Source: Bacteriovoracaceae bacterium
Lineage (GTDB): Bacteria > Bdellovibrionota > Bacteriovoracia > Bacteriovoracales > Bacteriovoracaceae
Length of the DNA: 64,000 nucleotides
Assembly (NCBI GenBank): GCA_018649885.1
Contig: JABIHA010000127.1
Location: forward strand, 1-64,000
Direction of reading: 5' to 3'
Shown here: in pieces, positions 1 through 9,605 of the stretch
Layout of the letters: the number at the start of each line of letters is the position of its first letter
Numbering within the stretch: the stretch's first letter is position 1
Notes under the pieces: model-generated
Seen by the model: the letters and a program-made list of their open reading frames with translations, nothing else
What the model was told of the DNA's origin: nothing
Database searches by the model: none
Made by a program: the position numbers and the translations under genes

Positions 1-123
1 CATGAATGTGCTGCTATTTTAGATTGTATGAATATATTAAAACTGATTGATGAAAAAGATCATTTAGTTGGAAAAAAATTACTTTATGAAATTATCTGCA
101 TTTTAGTAAAACTTTGCCAGTAA
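1..123 (+). CDS. Four-helix-bundle (S23 / 23S rRNA intervening-sequence type) protein, C-terminal part
   Basis: The frame is open from the window edge to TAA at 121-123 and encodes 40 residues starting HECAAILDC and ending CILVKLCQ. The pattern (a helix with E-x-A-A-I-L-D, a short turn, then a helix with G-K-x-L-x-E-I-I and a leucine/valine-rich end) is what is seen at the C-terminus of the S23-type four-helix-bundle family, known from intervening sequences of 23S rRNA genes and from free-standing genes. The 5' part is outside the window. The stop lies only 3 bases before the repeat arm at 127, so the gene is the cargo of the element. The function of this family is not established. Confidence 0.65.
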   Translation, partial: HECAAILDCMNILKLIDEKDHLVGKKLLYEIICILVKLCQ

Positions 124-126
124 TTC

Positions 127-175
127 TCGGGCAAGGGCAAGGGCAAGTGACAACCGGGCAAGTCAACGTATAAGG
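127..175 (+). repeat. Right repeat arm of element copy A
   Basis: The arm runs from TCGGGCAAGGGCAA to GTCAACGTATAAGG. It matches the 43-base arms at 9465-9507 (inverted) and 9678-9720 (direct), but has one additional GGGCAA unit, making it 49 bases. The length change by one GGGCAA unit looks like slippage in the short repeat. Confidence 0.8.
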
Positions 176-290
176 TCCCCATATAAGAACATTCATTTCT
201 ATTTTAGATTTTTCCTTGAAAGTAGTACAATTCTTTTGCAGAGCTATCCATGTCAGACTAGATCAAAGCCTGAATCATCGTTTTCTCAAA

Positions 291-2684
291 TTATTTGACG
301 ACGAAATTACAAATTTTACCTGGCACGAAAATCTCTTTTACAATATTTCCTTCAAGGTATTTTTTAATTTTTTCATCAGCTTTTACAATGGCAAAGAATT
401 CATCTTTTTGGATTTCTTTAGGAACTTCAAAAGTTCCCCTGGTTTTTCCATTCACTTGAACTGCCATGGTAATAAGATCTTCTTTAGTTAGCTCAGGATT
501 ATAGACAGGCCAGCTTTGTTTGGTGATGGATTCTTTCCCACCACAGATTTCCCAAATTTCCTCGGCTGCATGGGGAGAAAAAGGTGCAATCGTTGTGGCA
601 AATAGCTTTGCCGTCTCCATTGTGACTTTTCCTTTCTTATAGACCAGGTTTGTAAAAATCATCATTTGAGAAATGGCCGTATTAAATTTTAAGGCCTCAA
701 TATCTTCGCCTACTTTTTTGATAGTCTTGTGAAGCTCTTTTAAAACATCAGCATCCTCCTCTCCACTTTTGATGTGCTCAGGATTGCCAAAAAATTCAAA
801 AACTCTTCGCATAAAATTATAGACGCCTTTTACTCCTTGAATTTGCCAAGGCTTTGTTCTTTCAAGTGGCCCCATAAACATTTCGTATAATCTGAGGGTG
901 TCGGCTCCAAATTCTTCGATAACTCCATCGGGATTGACAACATTTCCTCTGGATTTACTCATCTTTTCACCGTCTTCACCGAGGATCATTCCTTGGTTTC
1001 GAAGTTTGTAAAAAGGCTCTTTGCAAGAGACATAACCAAGGTCAAATAAAACTTTGTGCCAAAATCTTGCATAAAGTAAGTGAAGAACAGCGTGCTCAGT
1101 TCCTCCGATATAAAGATCTACTGGCATCCAGTAATCAACAGACTCTTTTGAAAAAGGCTCTTTTTCATTGTGAGGATCGCAAAATCTTAAAAAGTACCAG
1201 CATGAACCAGCCCACTGAGGCATAGTATTGGTTTCTCTTCTGGCCTTTTTGCCAGTCTTGGTATCAGTCACATTTAGCCAATCATCAATTGTGGCAAGTG
1301 GTGACTCCCCGGTGCCCGAGGGTTCATATGATTCTACATTTGGAAGCTTAACTGGAAGCTCATCTACACCTAAGCATCGTACACTTCCATCTTCATATTT
1401 TAGAATTGGAAAGGGCTCTCCCCAATATCTTTGTCTCGAAAAGAGCCAGTCTCTGAGTTTGTAATTCACTTTGGGTGAGCCAAGATTTTTCTCAGAAAGC
1501 CAATCAATGGTTTTACTTATGGCAGCTTCTTTTCCAAGTCCATCTAAGAATCCTGAGTTAATGTGGGCGCCGTCACCTGTAAAGGCCTCAGTTTCAATAT
1601 CACCGCCCTCTAAAACTTGGGTGATTTTAAGATCGAACTTTTTAGCAAATTCGTAATCTCTTTGATCATGGGCAGGAACACTCATGATGGCCCCAGTTCC
1701 GTAGGAAATTAAAACATAGTCCGAGATCCAAACTGGTATTTTTTCACTATTTACTGGATTGATGGCATAGGCACCGGTAAAAATTCCGGACTTATCTTTA
1801 TTGAGATCCGTTCTTTCAAGATCAGATTTAAACTTAGCTTTATCTACATAACTTTTAACGGCCTGTTTTTGGTCATCAGTAGTAATTTGCTCAACTAGAG
1901 GATGTTCGGGGGCAATGACCATATAAGTGGCACCAAAAAGGGTGTCGGGCCTTGTGGTAAATACCTCAAGCTCATTTCCTTCAACCTGAAATTTAACTTG
2001 AGCACCAGTGGATCTTCCAATCCACTCTCTTTGCATTTGTTTTAGAGACTCTGGCCAGTCAAGCTCATCAAGGTCTTCAATAAGTCTATCAGCATATTCA
2101 GTTATTTTGAGAATCCACTGCTTCATGGGTCTTCGTTCAACTGGGTGTCCCCCAATTTCAGATTTACCACCTACGACTTCTTCGTTGGAGAGAACTGTTT
2201 TTAGCTCCGGACACCAATTAACTGCACTATTACTTTCATAGGCCAGGCCTTTCTCAAAGAGTTTGACAAATATCCACTGGGTCCACTTGTAGTAATCCAA
2301 GTGGCTGGTGGCCAATTCTCTATCCCAATCGTAGGCAAAACCAATACTTTTTAACTGGCGCTTAAAGGTTTGGATATTTGTTTGAGTGAGCTTATGTGGG
2401 TGAGTCCCCGTTTTAATGGCGTAGTTTTCAGCAGGAAGCCCAAATGAATCCCAACCCATAGGATGTAGCACATTAAAGCCATTCATTTTTTTAAATCTAG
2501 TGACAATATCTGTGGCGGTATAGCCTTCTGGGTGTCCTACGTGAAGACCCGATCCCGATGGATAGGGGAACATGTCGAGGGCATAGAACTTAGGCTTACT
2601 TCTATCGAGAGTTACTTTATTAGTCTTATTGTCGTCCCAGTAGTCTTGCCACTTTTTTTCGATCTTAGAGAAGTTGTAATCCAT
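291..2684 (-). CDS. leuS: Leucyl-tRNA synthetase
   Basis: Class I aminoacyl-tRNA synthetase that charges tRNA-Leu in the cytoplasm. The 797-residue product has the HVGH form of the HIGH signature at residues 48-51 within a [16 protein letters not shown] block, a CP1 editing domain with the [14 protein letters not shown] threonine-rich motif, and KMSKS (EKMSKSRGN) in the C-terminal half, followed by the anticodon-binding region. The open frame reaches 2879, but the family normally starts with the MDYNF-like segment just before KIEKKWQ, so the ATG at 2684 is chosen; a GAGG lies about 12 bases upstream. It is divergent from manA and ends next to the S23-type element. Confidence 0.97.
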   Translation of the reverse strand: MDYNFSKIEKKWQDYWDDNKTNKVTLDRSKPKFYALDMFPYPSGSGLHVGHPEGYTATDIVTRFKKMNGFNVLHPMGWDSFGLPAENYAIKTGTHPHKLTQTNIQTFKRQLKSIGFAYDWDRELATSHLDYYKWTQWIFVKLFEKGLAYESNSAVNWCPELKTVLSNEEVVGGKSEIGGHPVERRPMKQWILKITEYADRLIEDLDELDWPESLKQMQREWIGRSTGAQVKFQVEGNELEVFTTRPDTLFGATYMVIAPEHPLVEQITTDDQKQAVKSYVDKAKFKSDLERTDLNKDKSGIFTGAYAINPVNSEKIPVWISDYVLISYGTGAIMSVPAHDQRDYEFAKKFDLKITQVLEGGDIETEAFTGDGAHINSGFLDGLGKEAAISKTIDWLSEKNLGSPKVNYKLRDWLFSRQRYWGEPFPILKYEDGSVRCLGVDELPVKLPNVESYEPSGTGESPLATIDDWLNVTDTKTGKKARRETNTMPQWAGSCWYFLRFCDPHNEKEPFSKESVDYWMPVDLYIGGTEHAVLHLLYARFWHKVLFDLGYVSCKEPFYKLRNQGMILGEDGEKMSKSRGNVVNPDGVIEEFGADTLRLYEMFMGPLERTKPWQIQGVKGVYNFMRRVFEFFGNPEHIKSGEEDADVLKELHKTIKKVGEDIEALKFNTAISQMMIFTNLVYKKGKVTMETAKLFATTIAPFSPHAAEEIWEICGGKESITKQSWPVYNPELTKEDLITMAVQVNGKTRGTFEVPKEIQKDEFFAIVKADEKIKKYLEGNIVKEIFVPGKICNFVVK

Positions 2685-2796
2685 CTGAAGAAGCCTCTTT
2701 TTTTGGTATGCGTTATGGGTGAACTTAATGTTATCAAAACTTGTTGTGCTACGAAAGTAGGTAGTCGCATCCTGCATTGCGTGCGATAATAATCTT

Positions 2797-3738
2797 ATGA
2801 AAAGACTCTGTAAACTGCGACCCTTTGTAGTCTCAAAAATTTGGGGTGGATCAAAATTATCTGGTCTTAAGACCATCACTCAAACTGAGCCGCCCATTGG
2901 AGAAACTTGGGAGGTCAGCACACTTGAGGGAGGGTGCTCACTTTATGATAACGCCCCTCTAAGTGAATATTTTGAGGCCCACCAAATTTCACCGAGTGAT
3001 CTTCCTTATTTGGTTAAGTTTATCGATACCTCAGACAATTTGTCGGTGCAGGTTCATCCAAATGATCAATATGCAAAGTCTCATGAAAATTCTTCTGGTA
3101 AAGATGAGTGTTGGCTCGTTTTAGCTGCCGAGGAGGGCTGTGGGATTTACTTGGGCTTTAAGCCAGAAGTCTCAAAAGAGAGCTTTTTTGAAGCAGCGGC
3201 GAATGGTGAGGATGTGAGCCAGTTTTTGAATTTTTACCCGGCCTCACCAGGGGATTTCTTTTCAGTGCCTTCCGAAACAATTCATGCCATTGGCAAGGGA
3301 ATTACGCTGGTCGAAGTACAGCAAAGCAGTGGGATAACCTACAGAGTGTGGGACTGGAACCGGGTGGATGAATCTGGAAAATCAAGGGAGCTGCATTCAA
3401 AAAAAGCATTTGATGTATCAAACTTTGAAAGTCAGCACAATCTTCCAGAGAATTTTAAATATCAAAGAGATCTTTTTAATCAAAAAAATAAGACTTTAAT
3501 TGAACACAGCGATTTTAATGTAGTGGTGTTCAACTTTAATAGTGGTGAAACCTATCAGTTTAAAGTGGATGACAAAAGAATTAAGTCTTTGATCTCTCTT
3601 GGGGGAGAGTTTGAAGTATCCTATGGAGAAGAAGTCCAGGCGATAAATTCATATGAGTCCCTGATAGTGATACCAGACGAGAAAACAAATATTGAAATAA
3701 AAACTAATATAAAAGGGGCTCTTCTTTGGGTTTACTAG
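2797..3738 (+). CDS. manA: Mannose-6-phosphate isomerase, class I
   Basis: Interconverts fructose-6-phosphate and mannose-6-phosphate, feeding mannose-containing polysaccharides or lipids. The 313-residue product is a short type I phosphomannose isomerase: QVHPND near residues 85-90, glutamate in GKDECW at about 104, and the TIHAIGKG block with the third histidine near 163 supply the zinc ligands, followed by the [16 protein letters not shown] signature. It is divergent from leuS, with 112 bases between the starts. Its TAG stop overlaps the GTG start of the following lipoprotein gene, indicating translational coupling. Confidence 0.93.
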   Translation: MKRLCKLRPFVVSKIWGGSKLSGLKTITQTEPPIGETWEVSTLEGGCSLYDNAPLSEYFEAHQISPSDLPYLVKFIDTSDNLSVQVHPNDQYAKSHENSSGKDECWLVLAAEEGCGIYLGFKPEVSKESFFEAAANGEDVSQFLNFYPASPGDFFSVPSETIHAIGKGITLVEVQQSSGITYRVWDWNRVDESGKSRELHSKKAFDVSNFESQHNLPENFKYQRDLFNQKNKTLIEHSDFNVVVFNFNSGETYQFKVDDKRIKSLISLGGEFEVSYGEEVQAINSYESLIVIPDEKTNIEIKTNIKGALLWVY

Positions 3739-4520
3739 TGAAGGTTTTTCTTATTTCTATTTTTCTTATCTCTTGTACAAAAACAACGAATTTTGAAGAG
3801 CGCGACGGAGTAGGCATCTTGCTGGCACCAGAGTTTACTATTTTTGACGCCGACGAGATTTCTTGGAAAGTAGGTAACGGCTTTTCCAAGAAAGTAAGCA
3901 AGGGTGTTAAAATAGAGGCCAGACTTCCAGGCCTGGATAAAAGTGACGCTGAATTAATTTTCGAAAAATATAAGACCAATTCATGGGTATTAAAGGTTAG
4001 AAGAACCAAGGGAAATTTAGGAAGTGTTGATTTGAGCTACTTCTACGTTCCTTTTGTTAGCGAAAATAACAAGCGAAGAGTTTATCATAGCAATGAAGTG
4101 GCCTTTAATATTCTCTACGCCGCTTCTTATGCTTCAAGCCGATTTAATTCTCTGAGGTGTCCAGCTTTCCACCATAATTTAAGGATAGGGGATGTTGATG
4201 TTGTCCCAATCCCTTCAAGGAAAATTGATGAACTCCGCATTTCGACTAGTGCAATGTCTCAACTAAGTGCAGAGCCTAGAAGTTTTGGTCTAAGGGCCTA
4301 TGCTATTAATGGTGGGATGAAGATTGCTGGTGAATACAAAGTAGAGTTCGCCCTTTATAACTTTCATTCAAAATATCTGTACTCAAGCTGGTACTCATTT
4401 CCCTTTAAAGTGGTGGTGAGCTCTGAGCGCGGTGTGGCCCTCCCTGAATGTACAGGTGTGGAAGTGAAGGCAAACAAAAGAAGCAGCCCTTCAAAGAGGC
4501 TCCAGGATTTAAAGTGGTAA
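3738..4520 (+). CDS. Putative lipoprotein, unknown function
   Basis: About 260 residues. The start is taken as GTG 3738, overlapping the manA stop (TAGTG), rather than the upstream in-frame TTG at 3726. The N-terminus [15 protein letters not shown] is a lipoprotein signal with an LISC lipobox, so the product is probably anchored in a cell-envelope membrane. The mature part is basic and rich in beta-type sequence, with no motif I recognise. Coupling with manA suggests co-expression but does not define a role. Confidence 0.75.
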   Translation: MKVFLISIFLISCTKTTNFEERDGVGILLAPEFTIFDADEISWKVGNGFSKKVSKGVKIEARLPGLDKSDAELIFEKYKTNSWVLKVRRTKGNLGSVDLSYFYVPFVSENNKRRVYHSNEVAFNILYAASYASSRFNSLRCPAFHHNLRIGDVDVVPIPSRKIDELRISTSAMSQLSAEPRSFGLRAYAINGGMKIAGEYKVEFALYNFHSKYLYSSWYSFPFKVVVSSERGVALPECTGVEVKANKRSSPSKRLQDLKW

Positions 4521-4575
4521 TGCTTAGCAGCCTCTAAATTTCGCTTTTTGTTTTCACTTTGTTAGACTTTTTAGC

Positions 4576-6816
4576 ATGTACAGATTTTTATCTCTCTTAT
4601 TTCTTGCAGCTCTTAGCTTTTCTTGTCGATTTGATGATCCTCCACCTGCTTCGACAGGGCAGGGTCTCGCTGGTGGTGTGACTAGTATATCTTGCAAGGT
4701 GAACAAGAAAGCATTTGATGAATTTTATACTAAGCTTGTGACCAGTGATCTTGATTGTTTAGAACAAAACTTAAAAACCTATGCCACAGTCAACCAGTCT
4801 AGAGATATCAATATTATCGATGAAGATGAATTAACGAGTTTTCTGAGAACTTTTTTTCAAGATTCACAAAATCTTGAAAGGGGCGTGAAAGATCTTTTTA
4901 CTATAAGTCATTTATTATTCAATAATCCTAAAAATCAGATTCCTGTAATTCACCTAGATCAACTCTTTGGTTTTTTAAAAGAACTAAATATTAGAATTAT
5001 TCCTGTGTACCAGGCTTTTCAACTTATAGATAAGGACAATATTGCTGAAAGTATTTATAGGTCTAATAGATCGGCGATGGAGTCATCGCTTGCAGTATTC
5101 TCCTTATATATGACAGATTTTTTGAAGAGAAACTTCAAAGGGGACCGGGAATTTAATATTGATGATCTCCTCGATTTCGCAAAAAGTGAAAAAAGCAAAA
5201 AAATAGTTGAAGACATAAGGCACTTAGCATTCGTTAAAATTTTATTTCTTGGTGGTGAACAAGAGTCTATTAACCTGGAAGAGATTTTTAGGGCGATGGA
5301 CAAGCTTCCTAATATTTTAAAAGTTGGCTTTGATGTGCTAATGGCCTCTAGAGTTAGATTTGATGATGACCTTGGTGCGATCCCCATTCTTCAAACAGAT
5401 TTAAAAATACTTAGTAAGCTGATTTATCATGAAAGTGGAAATGAAAAATATTTTTTAACCAGCGATTTAGTCGTTGCCTCCCACCGATTTGAAGATGCTT
5501 TTCTAGATCTATCCAAATTTGAAGAATCAGTTTTTCAAATTAAAGAGTCGACGATTATTGGGGGAGGAAGAAAGTACTTCGATTATAAGAGCATCAAAAA
5601 AGTGCTATCACATGTTAAATATGGACTAGATCTTATCTCTGTTTATATCAAAATGTGGAACGCCAATGAGGCTAAACTTGTTTCAAAGCATATTGTCCAG
5701 TCTGCAGATCTCGTGGATGTTAAGATTACAGGCCCGCGCCTTTTAAAATTTCGATCGGATTTTAAAAGAATCATATCGGACTATAAGTATTACCGGGGAA
5801 ATAAAAAAGTCGCTCATTATGGAAAGTCATATGAAAGAAATCTTAAAGGGGTCATTGAATTAGGTGTATTTGAGTATGTTGTAAAAGAGTTTTTCCATGC
5901 CTTTAATAAATCAGGCAGTGATAAACAAATTACAAAAGGTGAGTTTGAAGGAATTATTATAAGATTTAAAGATTTTGTCACCGAAATGAAACTTTGGAGA
6001 AATCCTGTATTTAAGATGATAAACTCCAATTTTTTAATGGCAGAATACTTTAGGCATCAATCGGTTCAAGATGGTGTGGTGAATTTAAAAGAAGTTGTTG
6101 AAATAATTAATATGGAGCTGACGGCTTTTCATTTGGCCAAACAAGTTTTTCCAAAGATTCAAAAGCTCTGTATAGAAGATTCCAGCTGCACTTACGATGA
6201 TCACTTAGAAGCAGTGCCAACCCTTTTTGCTTATGAGAAATTTTTCGAAAATTATATAATACAATTCATGGGCAATTTCCCTGATGTTTATAATTTGTAT
6301 ATGAAGCTTGATAAGAAGAAGAAAGTCGTGTGGGCCAGGTCGATAGCCAAGTTCACAAGGCAATGTCCCTATGACTACGCCGATGGAGCCAACGAGATAC
6401 CCATTAGAGAAAAAGATATAATACTTATGATGGGTGGTCTTATGTCTATTGAGGAAGCCTTTTTATTCCTCGATAAGAGCCCTGCTGATGGGGTGCTAAC
6501 TTACCCCGAGATTGAAGTTGCCACGGGACGTTTTCACAACGCTATTAAAGATTTCTTAAAAAAACCAAATGCAAAACCAGGACTAACAAGATTGGCCTTA
6601 TATTATTTAATTCATTACAAGAAAGCTCCACCAAAGGGAAAATTACTCAAAACATTGCTGCAGTTTGGGAAAATTATTTTAAAAGATAAAACGAAATTTA
6701 GAGTTACCAGATTTGACTTAGCAGAGCTTGTCGCTAATTTTGCCCAACCTGAAGCCAAGCCTCATCCAGATTGCTATATTAAGAACCCTAAACCTGATTC
6801 ATGGTTAGTTCCCTAG
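4576..6816 (+). CDS. Large lipoprotein with EF-hand-like acidic loops
   Basis: 746 residues. The N-terminus MYRFLSLLFLAALSFSC is a lipoprotein signal (lipobox FSC, Cys17). The rest is mostly helical and charged. Several segments resemble EF-hand calcium-binding loops followed by a helix: around residue 76 (SRDINIIDEDEL), 446 (GSDKQITKGEF), 498 (QDGVVNLKEV) and 637 (PADGVLTYPEI). The loops are not all canonical, so calcium binding is an inference. It lies 55 bases after the manA-linked lipoprotein in the same direction and meets the next gene tail to tail with a 4-base gap. No enzyme motif is seen. Confidence 0.75.
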   Translation: MYRFLSLLFLAALSFSCRFDDPPPASTGQGLAGGVTSISCKVNKKAFDEFYTKLVTSDLDCLEQNLKTYATVNQSRDINIIDEDELTSFLRTFFQDSQNLERGVKDLFTISHLLFNNPKNQIPVIHLDQLFGFLKELNIRIIPVYQAFQLIDKDNIAESIYRSNRSAMESSLAVFSLYMTDFLKRNFKGDREFNIDDLLDFAKSEKSKKIVEDIRHLAFVKILFLGGEQESINLEEIFRAMDKLPNILKVGFDVLMASRVRFDDDLGAIPILQTDLKILSKLIYHESGNEKYFLTSDLVVASHRFEDAFLDLSKFEESVFQIKESTIIGGGRKYFDYKSIKKVLSHVKYGLDLISVYIKMWNANEAKLVSKHIVQSADLVDVKITGPRLLKFRSDFKRIISDYKYYRGNKKVAHYGKSYERNLKGVIELGVFEYVVKEFFHAFNKSGSDKQITKGEFEGIIIRFKDFVTEMKLWRNPVFKMINSNFLMAEYFRHQSVQDGVVNLKEVVEIINMELTAFHLAKQVFPKIQKLCIEDSSCTYDDHLEAVPTLFAYEKFFENYIIQFMGNFPDVYNLYMKLDKKKKVVWARSIAKFTRQCPYDYADGANEIPIREKDIILMMGGLMSIEEAFLFLDKSPADGVLTYPEIEVATGRFHNAIKDFLKKPNAKPGLTRLALYYLIHYKKAPPKGKLLKTLLQFGKIILKDKTKFRVTRFDLAELVANFAQPEAKPHPDCYIKNPKPDSWLVP

Positions 6817-6820
6817 AGTA

Positions 6821-7243
6821 CTATTTTAAGCGCGTGCATGTTAACGGGTAGGTTATTTGATGACCAGAGTGGTTCTTAATTGTAATACTGTCTTCGATTT
6901 CATTTAACTGGGTAAGACTTTTGATCATAATCTTATACTGATTACCTTGAAATTTGACCGTCTTTGTAAAACCACTTCCAAGTCTTTGTGACCTGATATG
7001 CGATAGCGATGAAAGAGATCTACTTGGATCAAATTGCTTTTCAGTAACGGCAAATTTTCCAAAATTCCACGAGGAAATAGATAGATTTCTCGAGTTTTTA
7101 GAAAACAGCTTCTCTAGATCAATTGTAAAAGACTTTATCCTGTTAGGAGTTTGGCATTGAATAGAGCCATTTTTAATGGCACCAAATGCCTGAAATCCAC
7201 AAGCTAGAATCCATGAAATAAGTAAGTACTTTAATTTGTTCAT
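6821..7243 (-). CDS. Small secreted protein, unknown function
   Basis: 140 residues. The ATG at 7243 is chosen over the GTG at 7249 because AAGGAAGG lies 6 bases before it. MNKLKYLLISWILACGFQAFG is a signal peptide, with cleavage probably after AFG. Two cysteines in the mature part (IQCQTP and the C-terminal LTCTRLK) could form a disulphide. I do not recognise the family. It is convergent with the EF-hand-like lipoprotein gene. Confidence 0.65.
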   Translation of the reverse strand: MNKLKYLLISWILACGFQAFGAIKNGSIQCQTPNRIKSFTIDLEKLFSKNSRNLSISSWNFGKFAVTEKQFDPSRSLSSLSHIRSQRLGSGFTKTVKFQGNQYKIMIKSLTQLNEIEDSITIKNHSGHQITYPLTCTRLK

Positions 7244-7723
7244 AATCACCTTCCTTGCCTTAATCGGCGCAGGTTTTCACACTCTCTTAAGAGCAATGGA
7301 GGTGCCAAACTTCAGCTTATAAATCCGGATAGTTAGTGTGGGTGGTGCCGGAAAAAAAGAAATGGCCGTCAAATCATTAGACGATTGTCCAATATTTTTG
7401 ATTTATATCACCCGCTTGCAGGTACTTGTTTATGGGGTCGATTTGCCTCGATCTACAGCTCGTTGTCTTTTATATATAACTTGGTTTAGAGGGCCTCTGA
7501 GAGCTGGTAGTGAACTATTTTCAAAACACTCCTGTTGATAGACCTCACGGCCAAACCTGTGTTTTTACTGATTTTCTGCCCCGAATGCAACGCTAAATAG
7601 CTGTAAAGTTTACATTTGCGTCCCGGGGGTGTTGTGTGCGGCGCGTTGTTCTGGTAGAAGGTCTTTACCAATTTGTATTTTTACTGAGAGAGATACATCA
7701 CACGAGTGAAGGGGAAATTTCCA
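7244..7723. other. 480-base intergenic region without a supported gene
   Basis: It separates the divergent secreted-protein gene (6821-7243) and the VTC gene. The stretch 7430-7670 is richer in G and C than its surroundings, with a CCCGGGGG run near 7622 and an AGAGG-G-CCTCT palindrome near 7487. A 66-codon GTG-initiated frame at 7338-7538 has no ribosome-binding site or family resemblance and is not called. A long 5' leader or small RNA is possible, but I see no known riboswitch or RNA fold. Confidence 0.4.
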
Positions 7724-8602
7724 ATGATGCCACCAACAGTTCTTAGAGTACTAAGCAGTGAAAAATTAGAAACTCCAAATATTGCTCCCGATCAATCCAT
7801 TGGGAACTCCACGGGTGAATTTAGAAGAATCGAAGACAAGCACTTAGTTGATGCACCTCTTCTGGGTGAAGTTTTGACTGTTATCAGTCAATATATGGAT
7901 GCTTCATATCTAGATGACGACACCGACTATACTTTAATAGAATCGCTTTATTTTGATTCGGATAACCTAGATTTTTTCAGACACCATTTTATGGGTCTTG
8001 ATACTAGATATAAAATTCGCGCTAGAAGATACGCTCCCAATGGGAAATGGTCTGAAGGGCCAGTACTTTTAGAGCTTAAGAGAAAGAAAGATGGCGAATG
8101 CAAAAAAAGCCGTTTTATGCTTCCTAAAAAAGATTTTGAAGCACTACTCGAGGGAAAAACTCTGAATTTCACCAAAGAGATTTGTGAATTAAACGAATCA
8201 ATGGAAAGTGGAGCACTACTTAGAAGAGTAAATAAAATAAATGAGCTGATCCTTAAGTACGAGCTTAAGCCATCAGTAAGAGTAAGATATCACAGAAATG
8301 CTTTTGAAAGAGATGGCTTTAGAGCAACAGTTGACTCAAATATAGAAGTGAAAATTTTAAAAGATGTTGATACAGAGCTCGCAGCTGAATTAAAAGGTCT
8401 AGATATTTGGACTAAAGCTGAGAAAGTTTTAAGAAAATATCAGCATGGAAAAAAGTTTGTACTTGAATTAAAGCACCAAGGAACTATTCCTGCTTGGGCA
8501 AATGATCTTTTATTAAACGAGCTAGGAATTAAAAAAACAGGCTTCTCCAAATATTGTTGGGGACTGGCCAATGAAGTAAAAGAAAAAGCACGTCTTCAGT
8601 AG
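7724..8602 (+). CDS. VTC-domain (polyphosphate polymerase-like) protein
   Basis: Cytosolic VTC-type domain, the fold that in yeast Vtc4 makes polyphosphate from ATP. The 292-residue product has the hallmark sequence: an ESLYFDSD strand near the N-terminus, a basic tunnel strand YKIRARRY, the LLELKRKK strand with acidic and basic residues, and later RVRYHRNAF and VLELKHQG. The ATG at 7724 follows AAGGGG at 7710-7714, preferable to the GTG at 7706. It is followed after 103 bases by a DUF4956 membrane protein, the usual partner of bacterial VTC domains. Polyphosphate synthesis is inferred from the family and not shown for this subgroup. Confidence 0.85.
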   Translation: MMPPTVLRVLSSEKLETPNIAPDQSIGNSTGEFRRIEDKHLVDAPLLGEVLTVISQYMDASYLDDDTDYTLIESLYFDSDNLDFFRHHFMGLDTRYKIRARRYAPNGKWSEGPVLLELKRKKDGECKKSRFMLPKKDFEALLEGKTLNFTKEICELNESMESGALLRRVNKINELILKYELKPSVRVRYHRNAFERDGFRATVDSNIEVKILKDVDTELAAELKGLDIWTKAEKVLRKYQHGKKFVLELKHQGTIPAWANDLLLNELGIKKTGFSKYCWGLANEVKEKARLQ

Positions 8603-8632
8603 AGAGATGGCGTTGCAATTATCATAGTAAGG

Positions 8633-8662
8633 TGATCATTTTGAGGGATTTGATCATTTTGA
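8633..8662 (+). repeat. Two direct repeats of TGATCATTTTGA
   Basis: The 12-mer TGATCATTTTGA occurs at 8633-8644 and again at 8651-8662, 18 bases apart start to start, in the gap between the VTC and DUF4956 genes. Each contains the palindrome TGATCA. They could be regulator sites or part of the leader; nothing else in the window identifies a binding protein. Confidence 0.55.
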
Positions 8663-8705
8663 AGAGCGTTCATTTTAATACCGCTCAAAATCAGAGGAGA
8701 GAATT

Positions 8706-9323
8706 ATGCAAGATATGGGTAAAGAATACCTAGATATGCTATTTCAAGCAGGTCAAGGTCTAGGAATTGAATTATCATTTTTTGAATTTAACTTACTTCT
8801 TATGAACTCGTTAGTTCTAGGTTTAATACTTACATTTTTAACATATATGTTAAATGCTCCACTACTTCCAAGTGATCCCAGTAAGGCAAAAAAGAAAATA
8901 AAATTAAAGATGGATGCCTTTTTAGCATCAACGAATATTTTATTCTTATGTGTTGGTCTTACAGGTGTGATGGTTTTGGTTAATAATAACCTGGCAAGAG
9001 CACTTGCAATTGGTGCAACTCTCGGACTCGTTCGTTTTAGAGTAAGTCTAGGAACAAAGCTTATTGGCTCCAATATGCTCTTTGGTATTATTGCAGGTAT
9101 TGCTTGTGGCCTTGGAGAGTTAACAGTTGCTTGGTCAATTACAATTGTATACGTAATATTACAATCAGTTCTCTATGTTGTGATAAGAAGATACCAAGTA
9201 CAGGCAGAAGGTATTGATGCCCTAGAACTTCTATCTTCTTCTGATGATGATGATGAGCCAAAGCTGCCAAAGCATCCAAAGAAAAAGAAACACGTTCCTG
9301 TAGAGCAACCAATACTTCAGTAA
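8706..9323 (+). CDS. DUF4956-domain membrane protein, partner of the VTC protein
   Basis: 205 residues with about four membrane segments. The conserved core NNLARALAIGATLGLVRFR, followed by NMLFGIIAGIACGLGE, is characteristic of DUF4956 proteins, which are commonly encoded beside VTC-domain genes. The C-terminal tail is hydrophilic: an acidic SSSDDDDE stretch followed by a lysine-rich KHPKKKKH, a charge pattern that could interact with a polyanion (speculative). The ATG is preceded by GAGGAGAG. A clear terminator follows at 9343, so the two genes form a closed unit. Confidence 0.85.
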   Translation: MQDMGKEYLDMLFQAGQGLGIELSFFEFNLLLMNSLVLGLILTFLTYMLNAPLLPSDPSKAKKKIKLKMDAFLASTNILFLCVGLTGVMVLVNNNLARALAIGATLGLVRFRVSLGTKLIGSNMLFGIIAGIACGLGELTVAWSITIVYVILQSVLYVVIRRYQVQAEGIDALELLSSSDDDDEPKLPKHPKKKKHVPVEQPILQ

Positions 9324-9342
9324 AACAAACATATATAAATAA

Positions 9343-9373
9343 AAAGGCCAAACTAATGTTTGGCCTTTTTTTA
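9343..9373 (+). terminator. Rho-independent terminator after the DUF4956 gene
   Basis: AAAGGCCAAAC and GTTTGGCCTTT form a perfect 11-base stem with a TAAT loop, followed by a run of T. Confidence 0.92.
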
Positions 9374-9464
9374 TAATTTGATTGTGAAAATTAGAATCGA
9401 ATCTAACATACAAGATGTTAAGTTTTGATCTAGTCGAATACTTTGAAGCTATGCCAAACCATTT

Positions 9465-9507
9465 CCTTATACGTTGACTTGCCCGACTGTCACTTGCCCT
9501 TGCCCGA
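9465..9507 (-). repeat. Left inverted-repeat arm of element copy B
   Basis: Reads CCTTATACGTTGACTTGCCC through CTTGCCCTTGCCCGA on the plus strand. Its reverse complement matches 9678-9720 at 42 of 43 positions. The arm contains the TTGCCCTTGCCC core also seen at 17645-17655. Confidence 0.9.
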
Positions 9508-9605
9508 AAAAAGGTACACCCCAAGTATTTAGGTAACAAATTGTCCCATGCAATTGGGTAACACAATCGATCATCCAAAAACTTCCAAAAGGAAGAGGAG
9601 AGTTT

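Larger units (their letters stand above)
1..275 (+). mobile_element. Right end of a palindromic element carrying an S23-type gene (copy A)
   Basis: This stretch is nearly identical over about 200 bases to 9606-9815: the last 69 coding bases of a four-helix-bundle gene, a 3-base gap, the GGGCAAGGGCAA-containing repeat arm, and about 80-100 bases of flank. The left end lies outside the window. In copy B the same arm is present in inverted orientation on the other side, so this is the right terminus of an inverted-repeat element. It sits directly downstream of leuS, convergent with it. The outer boundary near 275 is judged from where similarity to copy B fades. That it is mobile is inferred from the two copies. 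Confidence 0.6.

Noticed and set aside
1228-2241. Several plus-strand frames of 60-78 codons within leuS
   Set aside because: They lie opposite a highly conserved synthetase gene, with no independent support.
7338-7538. 66-codon GTG-initiated frame in the intergenic region before the VTC gene
   Set aside because: No ribosome-binding site, no family resemblance and no coding-like composition.
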